The notes beneath the pieces are model-generated. The model saw only the letters and a list, made by a program, of their open reading frames with translations. It made no database searches and was not told where the DNA came from. DNA of 11,406 nt, from NCBI GenBank assembly GCA_020053565.1, contig JAGVMY010000118.1:1-11406 (forward strand). The letters are read 5' to 3'. Both the position numbers and the translations under genes were made by a program. This DNA is from Thermodesulfovibrionales bacterium (GTDB lineage: Bacteria; Nitrospirota; Thermodesulfovibrionia; Thermodesulfovibrionales; SM23-35). Positions 1 through 6,893 of this stretch are shown piece after piece (position 1 is the stretch's first letter; the number at the start of each line of letters is the position of its first letter).

Positions 1-404
1 CTGCCGAGTCCTAAAGAATAGGCAGCTAACATCATATTCTCACAGGCAAGAGGACAGGATAAATCTGCGAACTGACCGGTTCCAATAACAAAAATAATGA
101 CAGGAGCAGAATAGTAAATCGGGTCTTCCAGTTCTCCATATCGCTTCATAATAGCCTGGTATCTTTCAGGGTTTACCTTTTTTAATAATTCAAGCCTCTG
201 TTTGCTTTTAGGAACAGCTGCCTCAGTGAGTTTTTTATGAAACTCTTTGTCCTCTACAACGACAAAACGCCATGGCTGGCTGTTCATCGCAGAGGGTGCC
301 TGATTACCTGCCTCGATAATCTTTTGAATTATATCTTTAGGTACTTGTCGTGGTTCGTAGCTTCTCACAGACCTTCTTTCAGCAATAGCTTGTAATACTG
401 TCAT
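1..404 (-). CDS. Nitroreductase-family FMN-dependent oxidoreductase, N-terminal part (C-terminus beyond left edge)
   Basis: Reading leftward from an ATG at 404-402, the frame stays open for 134 codons to the window edge, so the C-terminal part is missing. Seen: the protein begins MTVLQAIAERRSVRSY, with the RRSVR segment at residues 10-14 that contacts FMN phosphate in this family. The APSAMNSQPW motif follows at 36-45, and near the edge comes ENMMLAAYSLGLG, the helix typical of the family's dimer and flavin-binding core. The start is firm: AAGGAGG lies 4 bases upstream on the minus strand (409-415 on the plus strand). Known of the family: homodimeric flavoproteins using NAD(P)H to reduce nitro compounds, quinones, enones or other electrophiles; many have no known substrate. 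Family members are usually about 170-220 residues, so roughly a quarter to a third is missing. There is no ferredoxin-like domain in the visible part. The gene diverges from mutS. The physiological substrate cannot be told from sequence. Confidence 0.93.
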   Translation of the reverse strand, partial: MTVLQAIAERRSVRSYEPRQVPKDIIQKIIEAGNQAPSAMNSQPWRFVVVEDKEFHKKLTEAAVPKSKQRLELLKKVNPERYQAIMKRYGELEDPIYYSAPVIIFVIGTGQFADLSCPLACENMMLAAYSLGLG

Positions 405-766
405 ATATCCTCCTTAGCACAAGTAATTCATTTTTGTTAATGCAGATCACCTCTTACACTATCTCACAATCACTTCGATATCAGGTATCTTAGCCTTAAT
501 CGCTTCTTCAATACATTTACTATCACAGTGTGAACACAATCCCCCGCAATATATTACAGCTCTGTTGTTACTGAATTCTGCTAATTCAACAAACTCGTCT
601 TGGGCTTCAATCTGATCTCACTCATAAATCTGCTAAACTATTCTATCACACATCAAAGCCCCCCGCTTCATTTAAAAGAACAGTTTCTCAGAGACCTTGA
701 AGGCCCTGATTAAAGCTTTTTCTCTTTTTGCATATTGCACTTTCAATATCTGATGTTATTTAATAA
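405..766. other. Gene-free region between nitroreductase and mutS
   Basis: These 362 bases separate the divergent nitroreductase and mutS genes. They contain the broken cysteine-cluster frame (459-671, minus strand) and the two upstream regions. For mutS, the best sigma-70-like pair I find is TTGCAC at 735-740 and TATTTA at 757-762, with a 16-base spacer. It would start transcription almost at the mutS start codon. That match is weak and could be chance. I see no convincing minus-strand promoter for the nitroreductase, no RNA gene, no hairpin followed by a T-run, and no repeat. Confidence 0.5.
459..671 (-). pseudogene. Decayed small cysteine-cluster protein frame (unrecognised)
   Basis: On the minus strand the frame ending with the TAG at 461-459 encodes about 52 protein-like residues (617-462). 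They include an acidic helix (DQIEAQDEFVELAEF), a strand (AVIYC) and a cysteine cluster CGGLCSHCDSKC (Cx3Cx2Cx3C), then IEEAIKAKIPDIEVIVR. This stretch has no ATG, GTG or TTG before the cluster. Further upstream the same frame is broken by TGA at 620-618 and TAG at 583-581 positions further along the gene start, i.e. plus-strand 635-633, and then reaches ATGs at 653 and 671. Reading through the stops gives a plausible start (MCDRIV, stop, QIYE, stop, DQIEAQ), as if CAG and CGA codons had mutated. Alternatively, a single-base indel after the ATG at 625 would give an intact protein of about 55 residues. The cluster could bind Fe-S or zinc. The frame ends 54 bases before the nitroreductase start on the same strand, so the two may once have formed an operon. 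I do not recognise the family. Confidence 0.4.
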
Positions 767-3385
767 GTGAGAATGTCAGAAATAACTCCATTGATGAAAC
801 AATACTTCAGTATCAAAGAAAGATATAAAGACGCAATTGTCTTTTTCAGGCTCGGAGATTTTTATGAAATGTTCGGGGAAGATGCCGAAAAGGCATCAAA
901 GGTTCTGCAGATCGCACTCACCACAAGAGATAAATCAAAAGAAGATCCGACTCCAATGTGTGGCATCCCTTACTTTGCATCAGAGTCTTACATATCAAAA
1001 CTGATCAGGGCTGGCTACAAGGTTGCAATATGCGAACAGATGGAAGATCCAAAGGAAGCAAAAGGTATCGTACAGAGAGATATTGTGAGGGTAATCACAC
1101 CCGGGACACACCTATCTGAAAATTCCAAGGAAAACACTTACATTATAAGTATATTTCCTTTAAGGGATAAACACGGTATTGCGGTAGCAGATATTTCCAC
1201 AGGAGAGTTTATCGTCTATGAAACGGATAAAAATATTGAAGATGAAATGTATAAGTTCGAGCCGCGGGAAATCTTACTCCCCCAGTTTCTGAAAGATAAT
1301 ATCCACTATAAAGAGTCTCTGAACATCTTTTATATATCCTTCTATGATGACTGGTATTTTGATTATTCAGAGGCATACAAGACGTTGCTCCGTCATTTAA
1401 AGGTTTCTTCACTTGACGGGTACGGATGTGACAGCATGGTTGCGGCAATCTCTGCTGCAGGAGCACTGATAAGTTATCTTGAGGACACACAGAAGGAAAC
1501 ACTGAGCCTCAAAAAGATAACTGCTCTACGGCCGGATTCATACATGTTTTTAGATGCTGCAACCCAGCGTAACCTTGAACTCACTCATAACCTCAAAGAT
1601 GGCTCGACTGAAGGCACACTTCTGTGGGTACTTGATGAAACATTGACTTCAATGGGGGGCAGATTTTTAAGAAGTTCTATCCTGAAACCTCATATCGATA
1701 TCCTTGAAATAAAAAGAAGACATGATGCTGTTGAATTTCTTGTAGAAGATTATGAGCTCCTTGAAGAGCTCAGGACTTCTCTGAGGAAAATTCAGGACCT
1801 CGAAAGACTCTCCTCAAGAGTAAGTTCAGGGATTGCAAATGCAAGAGACCTTATCGCAATTAAAAATTCCCTCCTCCACCTGCCAAAGATCAAAAAATCG
1901 CTGATTTCGTGTAAAAATCCTTATCTGAAATCAATTTCAGAAGAGTTATCAGAATTATCAGCCCTCAGGGAGTTGATAGTGAGAGGCATTGTTGATAATC
2001 CCCCGATAAGCCTGAGAGAGGGAGGAATTATAAAGAATGGATACAGCACTGATATTGATGAACTCAGGAAAATGTCGACAAAGGGTAAGGACTTCCTTAC
2101 AGAGCTGGAGCACAAAGAGAGACAGAGGACAGGTATATCTTCTCTGAAAGTCGGATATAACAGGGTCTTTGGTTATTATATCGAGGTGACGAAAACAAAT
2201 CTCCACATGGTCCCTGATAATTACATCAGAAAGCAGACACTTGTGGGAGGAGAAAGGTTTATCACTCCTGAGCTTAAGGAATATGAGACAACTATCCTCG
2301 GGGCTGAAGAAAGGCTTAAAAACCTTGAGTACCAAATTTTTCAAGAGATACTTAGTGAAATACAGAAAGAATCTGAGATACTGTCAAAAACAGCTTCTGC
2401 TCTCTCGTATATTGACTTTTTTTCCTCTCTCGCTGTTGTCGCAAAAAGGTACAATTATGTAAAGCCTTCAGTCGACGAAAGTGGAGCAATAAACATTACA
2501 GACGGGAGACATCCTGTCCTTGAAAGAATCCCTTTGAATGAGAAATTCATACCGAATAGCACATATATGGACACAGAAGACGAACGCCTCCTTATCATTA
2601 CAGGCCCGAACATGGCAGGAAAATCTACTTATATGAGACAGGTCGCACTCATAATCCTCATGGCACAGATTGGGAGTTTCATTCCTGCATCAGAAGCAGG
2701 GATAGGGATTGTTGACAGGATATTTACAAGAATAGGTGCATCAGATTTCCTTACAAGAGGTCAGAGTACCTTCATGGTTGAGATGATAGAGGTAGCAAAT
2801 ATCGTGCACAATGCAACGGAGAAGAGCTTCATACTTCTTGATGAAGTAGGAAGGGGAACAAGCACATTTGATGGTATCAGCATTGCATGGGCAGTGGCAG
2901 AGCATATCCTCAATGAAATCAGTGCACGCACTCTTTTTGCAACACACTATAATGAGCTCACGGAGCTCAGTCTCACTCATGACGGTGTGAAGAATTATAA
3001 TGTATCGGTAAAGGAATGGGGCGATGAGATTATCTTTCTCAGGAAGATAGAAAAAGGGCCTGCTGACAAAAGTTATGGCATACAGGTAGCACGATTGGCT
3101 GGGCTTCCCGAGCATATTATTAACAGAGCAAAGGAGGTGCTCGCCAATCTCGAAAAAGAAGAGTTAAATGAGGTAGGGATGCCACGATTTGCAGACATGA
3201 AAACAAAGAAAGGGGCAACCCAGCTCGATCTGTTCTCCACCATACACGAGTCATTTATCACCGAAATCCTAAACCTTGACGTAAAAGGACTGAAACCAGA
3301 AGACGCACTTAATACGCTTATTGACCTCAAAAAGAAGATTGATTCCTATTATATTACTTCCTTGACAAAGAAGAAAAACCTATGA
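767..3385 (+). CDS. mutS: DNA mismatch repair protein MutS
   Basis: MutS recognises mispaired or looped bases in newly replicated DNA and, through ATP-driven clamp sliding, recruits MutL. Seen, numbering from GTG at 767: the mismatch-reading Phe-X-Glu motif lies in GDFYEMF (F32, E34) of the N-terminal domain. Connector, lever and clamp regions fill the middle. The ATPase domain carries Walker A GPNMAGKST from residue 613, LLDEVGRGTSTFDG (Walker B Asp near 692) and FATHYNELTEL. KGPADKSYGIQVARLAGLP matches the family's C-terminal ATPase-dimer segment. At 872 residues it is full length for bacterial MutS1, not the MutS2 type. The tail contains QLDLF (codons 819-823), a textbook-like beta-clamp binding pentapeptide. 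Start: an in-frame ATG at 773 gives MSEITPLMKQY, aligning better with known MutS N-termini than GTG 767. Neither has a good Shine-Dalgarno. No mutL is in the window. gcvH starts 43 bases after the stop. Confidence 0.98.
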   Translation: MRMSEITPLMKQYFSIKERYKDAIVFFRLGDFYEMFGEDAEKASKVLQIALTTRDKSKEDPTPMCGIPYFASESYISKLIRAGYKVAICEQMEDPKEAKGIVQRDIVRVITPGTHLSENSKENTYIISIFPLRDKHGIAVADISTGEFIVYETDKNIEDEMYKFEPREILLPQFLKDNIHYKESLNIFYISFYDDWYFDYSEAYKTLLRHLKVSSLDGYGCDSMVAAISAAGALISYLEDTQKETLSLKKITALRPDSYMFLDAATQRNLELTHNLKDGSTEGTLLWVLDETLTSMGGRFLRSSILKPHIDILEIKRRHDAVEFLVEDYELLEELRTSLRKIQDLERLSSRVSSGIANARDLIAIKNSLLHLPKIKKSLISCKNPYLKSISEELSELSALRELIVRGIVDNPPISLREGGIIKNGYSTDIDELRKMSTKGKDFLTELEHKERQRTGISSLKVGYNRVFGYYIEVTKTNLHMVPDNYIRKQTLVGGERFITPELKEYETTILGAEERLKNLEYQIFQEILSEIQKESEILSKTASALSYIDFFSSLAVVAKRYNYVKPSVDESGAINITDGRHPVLERIPLNEKFIPNSTYMDTEDERLLIITGPNMAGKSTYMRQVALIILMAQIGSFIPASEAGIGIVDRIFTRIGASDFLTRGQSTFMVEMIEVANIVHNATEKSFILLDEVGRGTSTFDGISIAWAVAEHILNEISARTLFATHYNELTELSLTHDGVKNYNVSVKEWGDEIIFLRKIEKGPADKSYGIQVARLAGLPEHIINRAKEVLANLEKEELNEVGMPRFADMKTKKGATQLDLFSTIHESFITEILNLDVKGLKPEDALNTLIDLKKKIDSYYITSLTKKKNL
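3221..3235 (+). other. Beta sliding-clamp binding motif in the MutS tail
   Basis: Codons 819-823 of mutS encode QLDLF, flanked by AT and ST in a low-complexity linker after the ATPase domain. The general clamp-binding consensus is QL(S/D)LF, and E. coli MutS carries a weaker version in the equivalent tail. The position and near-perfect match suggest direct docking on DnaN. This is inferred from the motif alone. Confidence 0.75.
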
Positions 3386-3428
3386 TAAGAAATCACAGTA
3401 TGAGAAACATTTAAAAAAGGAGGAAACA

Positions 3429-3815
3429 ATGAATCCAGAAGACCTCAAGTACCACAAGGAACACACATGGGTTAAGGTATCGAACAGGAAAGCAACAATC
3501 GGCATCACTCACTATGCACAGGAAGCACTCGGTGACATAGTTTATATTGACCTGCCTGAGGTAGACATAAACATAGAGGTAAATAGTGAGATCGGCGAGA
3601 TAGAATCAACAAAAGCTACTTCATCCATAATCTCACCTATAAGTGGACGGGTTATTGAAGTAAACGAAGAACTTTCAGAAGCTCCCGAGATAGTAAATGA
3701 AGACCCCTATGGCAAAGGATGGATAGCCATTATAGAAATTGATGATATAACCGAGATTAATGACTTGATGGACGCCTCTGAATATGAAAAATATGTTGAA
3801 GAGGAAGCTAAATGA
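3429..3815 (+). CDS. gcvH: Glycine cleavage system H protein
   Basis: GcvH is the small lipoylated shuttle that carries the aminomethyl group from the P-protein to the T-protein and is then reoxidised by the L-protein. Seen: 128 residues, the normal family length, beginning with YHKEHTWVKV and followed by IGITHYAQEALGDIVYIDLPEV, both hallmark segments. The lipoyl lysine is K62 in EIESTKATS, followed by SPISGRVIEVN; canonical proteins have ESVKA at this point. The start is supported by AAGGAGG at 3417-3423, 5 bases before the ATG. Its TGA overlaps the lpd ATG in the sequence ATGA, which implies translational coupling with lpd. gcvT, gcvP and lipoate synthesis or ligation genes are not in the window, so they must be elsewhere if the cleavage system is complete. 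The GCS can also run in the glycine-synthesis direction in some anaerobes and autotrophs; nothing here decides the direction. Confidence 0.97.
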   Translation: MNPEDLKYHKEHTWVKVSNRKATIGITHYAQEALGDIVYIDLPEVDINIEVNSEIGEIESTKATSSIISPISGRVIEVNEELSEAPEIVNEDPYGKGWIAIIEIDDITEINDLMDASEYEKYVEEEAK

Positions 3816-5197
3816 AATTAGCCATCCTCGGTGCTGGTCCCGGGGGTTATGTTGCTGCTATTAAGGCTGCTCAGTTAGGCGCACAGGTAACGATAATTGA
3901 GGAGGGAGAAGTTGGAGGTACCTGTCTTAACTGGGGCTGCATTCCTACAAAGTCATTTGTCGCATCAACCGAGCTTTTAGCCAAAACCAGAAGATTAGAA
4001 GAATTCGGCATTGAACTGAAGGGTGAAATAGTTCCCAGCATTTCAAAGATTATTGAGAGAAAGAACAAGATAGTTAACGCACAGGTAAAAGGTATAAGAA
4101 ATCTTTTCAAAAGTTGGGGGATAACACTTAAAAAAGGAAGAGGATTTTTGGTCTCTCCAAAAGAGATAGTAGTCACCTCAAAAAATGGTTCTCAAGAAAA
4201 GGTAGAGGCTGATACTATCATTATTGCAACAGGCTCAAGGCCTGCTCAGATACCACTATTTCCATTTGACGGGAAAAAAATACTATCAAGTGATGATGCC
4301 CTTAACCTCACCGGCATACCAAAGAGCCTTCTTATAATAGGAGCTGGCGTGATCGGCTGTGAATTTGCATGTATCTATAACGAACTCGGCTCAGAGGTAT
4401 CCATTGTAGAAATGCTCCCACGAGCAATAGCCACAGAAGATTTGGAAATATCAGAACTCTTTGAAAGAGAATTGAAGAAAAAAAATATTAAGCTCTACAC
4501 AAATGTAAAAGTAGAAAAAATAGATGTACGGAACGACAGAATACATGCTTTTCTTTCTGATAGAAGAGAGATACTTGCAGAGAAAATACTCGTTTCTATA
4601 GGAAGGGCATTTAACAGTGATAACATTGGACTTGAAGTGATTGGCATAAACAAAGGCAATCACGGAGAGATTATTGTAAATGAAAAATTGGAGACAACTA
4701 TTCCCGGGGTATATGCTGTTGGAGATGTGATCGGCGGCTTTTTACTTGCCCATGTTGCCTCACGGGAAGGGATAACAGCAGTAAAAAATGTAATGGGTGG
4801 AGACGAAAAAATAGATTATCGCTCTGTGCCAGCAGCAATATTTACATCACCGGAGATAGCCTCCGTAGGACTGAGAGAACATCAGGCATTAGAAGAAGGA
4901 ATAAAAGTCAAGACAGGTCATTGTCAGTTTAGGGCACTTAGCAAGGCCCATATAATAGGAGATATAACAGGATTTCTGAAGGTGGTCTCAGACGAAACAT
5001 CTGACAGGATATTAGGTGTTCATATAATTGGTCCGCATGCTTCTGAAATTATCCATGAGGGAGCCCTCGCAATAAAAACTGGACTCAAAACAAGGGATAT
5101 TATAGAAACAATCCATGTCCACCCTACCCTTTCAGAGGTTCTGATGGAAGCAGCAGAAGATGTTCATGGTGAAGCAATCCATATTCCTCGAAAATGA
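3812..5197 (+). CDS. lpdA: Dihydrolipoyl dehydrogenase (L-protein / E3)
   Basis: This FAD enzyme reoxidises dihydrolipoyl groups with NAD+. Coupled directly to gcvH, it is most likely the L-protein of the glycine cleavage system, though it may be shared with 2-oxoacid dehydrogenases. Seen: FAD-binding GAGPGG at residues 7-12; the redox disulfide in GGTCLNWGCIPTK (C38, C43); the NAD-binding GAGVIG at 177-182; the second FAD contact YAVGD (D305); and the C-terminal interface motif HPTLSE, with the catalytic His437 and its Glu442. At 461 residues it is full length, without an N-terminal lipoyl domain. It overlaps gcvH by 4 bases (ATGA), and a GAGGAAG Shine-Dalgarno sits at the end of gcvH. Mercuric reductase and glutathione reductase share the fold. 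The LNWGCIPTK spacing and HPTLSE ending favour lipoamide dehydrogenase. Confidence 0.96.
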   Translation: MKLAILGAGPGGYVAAIKAAQLGAQVTIIEEGEVGGTCLNWGCIPTKSFVASTELLAKTRRLEEFGIELKGEIVPSISKIIERKNKIVNAQVKGIRNLFKSWGITLKKGRGFLVSPKEIVVTSKNGSQEKVEADTIIIATGSRPAQIPLFPFDGKKILSSDDALNLTGIPKSLLIIGAGVIGCEFACIYNELGSEVSIVEMLPRAIATEDLEISELFERELKKKNIKLYTNVKVEKIDVRNDRIHAFLSDRREILAEKILVSIGRAFNSDNIGLEVIGINKGNHGEIIVNEKLETTIPGVYAVGDVIGGFLLAHVASREGITAVKNVMGGDEKIDYRSVPAAIFTSPEIASVGLREHQALEEGIKVKTGHCQFRALSKAHIIGDITGFLKVVSDETSDRILGVHIIGPHASEIIHEGALAIKTGLKTRDIIETIHVHPTLSEVLMEAAEDVHGEAIHIPRK

Positions 5198-5295
5198 ATG
5201 TAAAGAAAAATGGGATTGCCAGAAATTACTGGATAAAGATTGACATTAATAGAGAAAAAGAATTATATGATGTAGTTATATCAAGGAGGGCATAA
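5194..5295 (+). CDS. Possible small ORF (33 aa) filling the lpd-eno gap
   Basis: An ATG at 5194 overlaps the lpd stop codon in the sequence ATGA and opens a frame of 33 codons. It ends in TAA at 5293-5295, immediately before the eno ATG. The predicted peptide is basic and begins MNVKKNGIARNYWIKIDI, then continues INREKELYDVVISRRA; I see no membrane segment or cysteine. It has no Shine-Dalgarno of its own, so translation would rely on coupling from lpd. The eno Shine-Dalgarno lies inside its last codons. The overlap-and-abut arrangement matches the neighbouring junctions, which favours a real coupled leader or micropeptide. However, a 100-base gap can be open by chance, and I do not recognise the peptide. 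Function unknown. Confidence 0.35.
   Translation: MNVKKNGIARNYWIKIDINREKELYDVVISRRA
5283..5290 (+). promoter_or_regulatory. Strong Shine-Dalgarno of eno
   Basis: AAGGAGGG lies 5 bases before the eno ATG at 5296. It fixes the enolase start and gives eno its own strong initiation inside the run. It also overlaps the last codons of the small upstream ORF, so ribosomes ending that ORF would stop right at the eno start. Confidence 0.85.
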
Positions 5296-6573
5296 ATGGG
5301 AGAGATTATAGACGTAATCGCAAGAGAAATTCTTGATTCAAGAGGGAACCCAACAATTGAGGTTGAGGCATTACTTGACAGTGGGGTTATCGGAATGGCT
5401 TCAGTTCCGTCAGGTGCATCTACAGGGACAAAAGAGGCACTTGAACTCAGGGATGGCGGAAGTCGCTTCCATGGAAAAGGTGTGAAAAATGCAGTGAGAA
5501 ATGTCCTTGAAAAGATAGCACCAGAGGTGAGAGGCCTTAACTCCGAAGATCAGGTTTACATAGACAACCTTCTGATAGAGCTTGATGGCACAAAGAACAA
5601 AAGCAAACTGGGTGCAAACGCAATCCTTGGGGTGTCAATTGCCGTATGCAAAGCAACTGCTTTAGAGAGAGGAATGCCTTTATACAGATACATAGGAGGA
5701 TGCAATGCGAAAGAGCTTCCTGTACCAATGATGAACATACTTAACGGCGGAGTTCATGCCGATAATAATCTTGACATACAGGAATTCATGATAATGCCTG
5801 CCGGGTTTAGTGATTTTGCAACCGCTCTCAGGGCTGGAGTAGAGGTCTTCCATACCCTTAAGAAAATACTCAAAAAGAAAGGACTTAATACAAGTGTCGG
5901 TGATGAAGGTGGTTTTGCTCCCGACCTGTCAAGTAATGAGGAAGCCATTACACTTATTCTCCAGGCTATAGAATCGTCAGGTTATGCTCCTGGAAAGGAT
6001 ATTTATCTTGCACTTGATGTCGCGGCATCAGAGTTTTTCAAAAACGGCTCTTACCATTTTGAAGGGAGAAAGGTTTCATCAAATGATATAATCTCTTATT
6101 ACGAAAAAATGACATCCAGATATCCTATACTTTCTATAGAAGACGGGCTCTCGGAAAGTGATTGGGATGGATGGAAGGTATTGACCCAACGACTTGGAAA
6201 AAAGATTCAGCTTGTGGGTGATGATATATTTGTTACCAATACAAAAATAATAAAAAAGGGCATAGGACTTGGGATTGCAAATTCAGTTCTCATAAAACTC
6301 AACCAGATAGGGACACTTACTGAGACACTCGATGCAATAGAGATTTCAAAGAGGGCAGGATATACCGCGATAATCTCTCACCGGTCAGGAGAGACAGAAG
6401 AGACAACCATTGCAGATCTTGCGGTCGCATGTAACACGGGCTTTATAAAAACCGGCTCTCTCGCAAGAGGTGAACGTGTCACAAAATACAACAGACTTCT
6501 CAGAATCGAAGAGGAACTTTCTGGTTCTGCACTATACAAAGGAAGAGAATCGTTTTATAATTTATTACAATGA
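5296..6573 (+). CDS. eno: Enolase (phosphopyruvate hydratase)
   Basis: Enolase interconverts 2-phosphoglycerate and phosphoenolpyruvate in glycolysis and gluconeogenesis; in many bacteria it also associates with the RNA degradosome. Seen: SVPSGASTGTKEALELRDG near the N-terminus (mobile active-site loop); GDEGGFAP containing the proton-donor Glu204; Mg ligands Asp241, Glu282 (SIEDG) and Asp309 (VGDD); catalytic Lys334 in the signature LIKLNQIGTLTET; and SHRSGETEE (His362) followed by KTGSLARGERVTKYN with Lys385. At 425 residues it is standard bacterial length with every active-site residue present. The start is set by the strong Shine-Dalgarno at 5283-5290. The stop overlaps the next ATG by 4 bases (ATGA). 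The eno-ftsB adjacency is also found in E. coli, so this pair is probably an old arrangement. Confidence 0.98.
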   Translation: MGEIIDVIAREILDSRGNPTIEVEALLDSGVIGMASVPSGASTGTKEALELRDGGSRFHGKGVKNAVRNVLEKIAPEVRGLNSEDQVYIDNLLIELDGTKNKSKLGANAILGVSIAVCKATALERGMPLYRYIGGCNAKELPVPMMNILNGGVHADNNLDIQEFMIMPAGFSDFATALRAGVEVFHTLKKILKKKGLNTSVGDEGGFAPDLSSNEEAITLILQAIESSGYAPGKDIYLALDVAASEFFKNGSYHFEGRKVSSNDIISYYEKMTSRYPILSIEDGLSESDWDGWKVLTQRLGKKIQLVGDDIFVTNTKIIKKGIGLGIANSVLIKLNQIGTLTETLDAIEISKRAGYTAIISHRSGETEETTIADLAVACNTGFIKTGSLARGERVTKYNRLLRIEEELSGSALYKGRESFYNLLQ

Positions 6574-6893
6574 GTTCACACAACCTTTTAAGGAAACAGG
6601 TAGTCTCTGAAATAAGAAAGAGAAGGTTGATATTCTTTACCATCATGCTCCTGAGTTTCATTTACCTTTTAATTAGCGTGCTTTTCGGAGACATGGGGCT
6701 TCTTAGGTATAGAGAGCTTTATAAGACAAAGACTCGTTTAGAAAAACAGATAAATGAAATAAATAAAGAAAATGTGCAGCTCAAGTCACAGATAGACTCA
6801 CTCAAAAAAGACCCTTTTTCTGTCGAAAAACATGCAAGGGAGGAGTTCGGATTAGCAAAGCCTGACGAGTACATTTTTCAATATGACCGATAG
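6570..6893 (+). CDS. ftsB: FtsB/DivIC-like septum formation initiator
   Basis: This is a small bitopic membrane protein of the divisome. FtsB/DivIC proteins pair with FtsL by coiled coil and bind FtsQ/DivIB to activate septal peptidoglycan synthesis. Seen: 107 residues with a basic cytoplasmic N-terminus (RKRR at 17-19 and around it), one hydrophobic segment at about 20-39, a charged heptad-like coiled coil at about 48-80 (RLEKQINEINKENVQLKSQI), and the family's ending DPFSVEKHAREEFGLAKPDEYIF. This topology and the EE(Y/F)GLAKPDE-type tail are diagnostic for the family. FtsB and DivIC cannot be separated by sequence alone; the symbol follows its position after eno. There is no clear Shine-Dalgarno; the ATG overlaps the eno stop, so coupled translation is likely. 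Its 3' end overlaps the GH57 gene by 11 bases. Confidence 0.88.
   Translation: MSSHNLLRKQVVSEIRKRRLIFFTIMLLSFIYLLISVLFGDMGLLRYRELYKTKTRLEKQINEINKENVQLKSQIDSLKKDPFSVEKHAREEFGLAKPDEYIFQYDR

Noticed and set aside
618..620. The TGA in the cysteine-cluster frame as a selenocysteine codon
   Set aside because: A TAG also interrupts the same frame upstream, no start codon lies between the two, and I see no SECIS-like hairpin just after the TGA. Decay or a frameshift explains it better.
1958..2344. Long antisense open frame inside mutS (128 codons), and similar antisense frames in lpd, GH57 and glgB
   Set aside because: They lie opposite strongly conserved coding sequence, have no recognisable motifs or start signals, and are shadows of the real genes.
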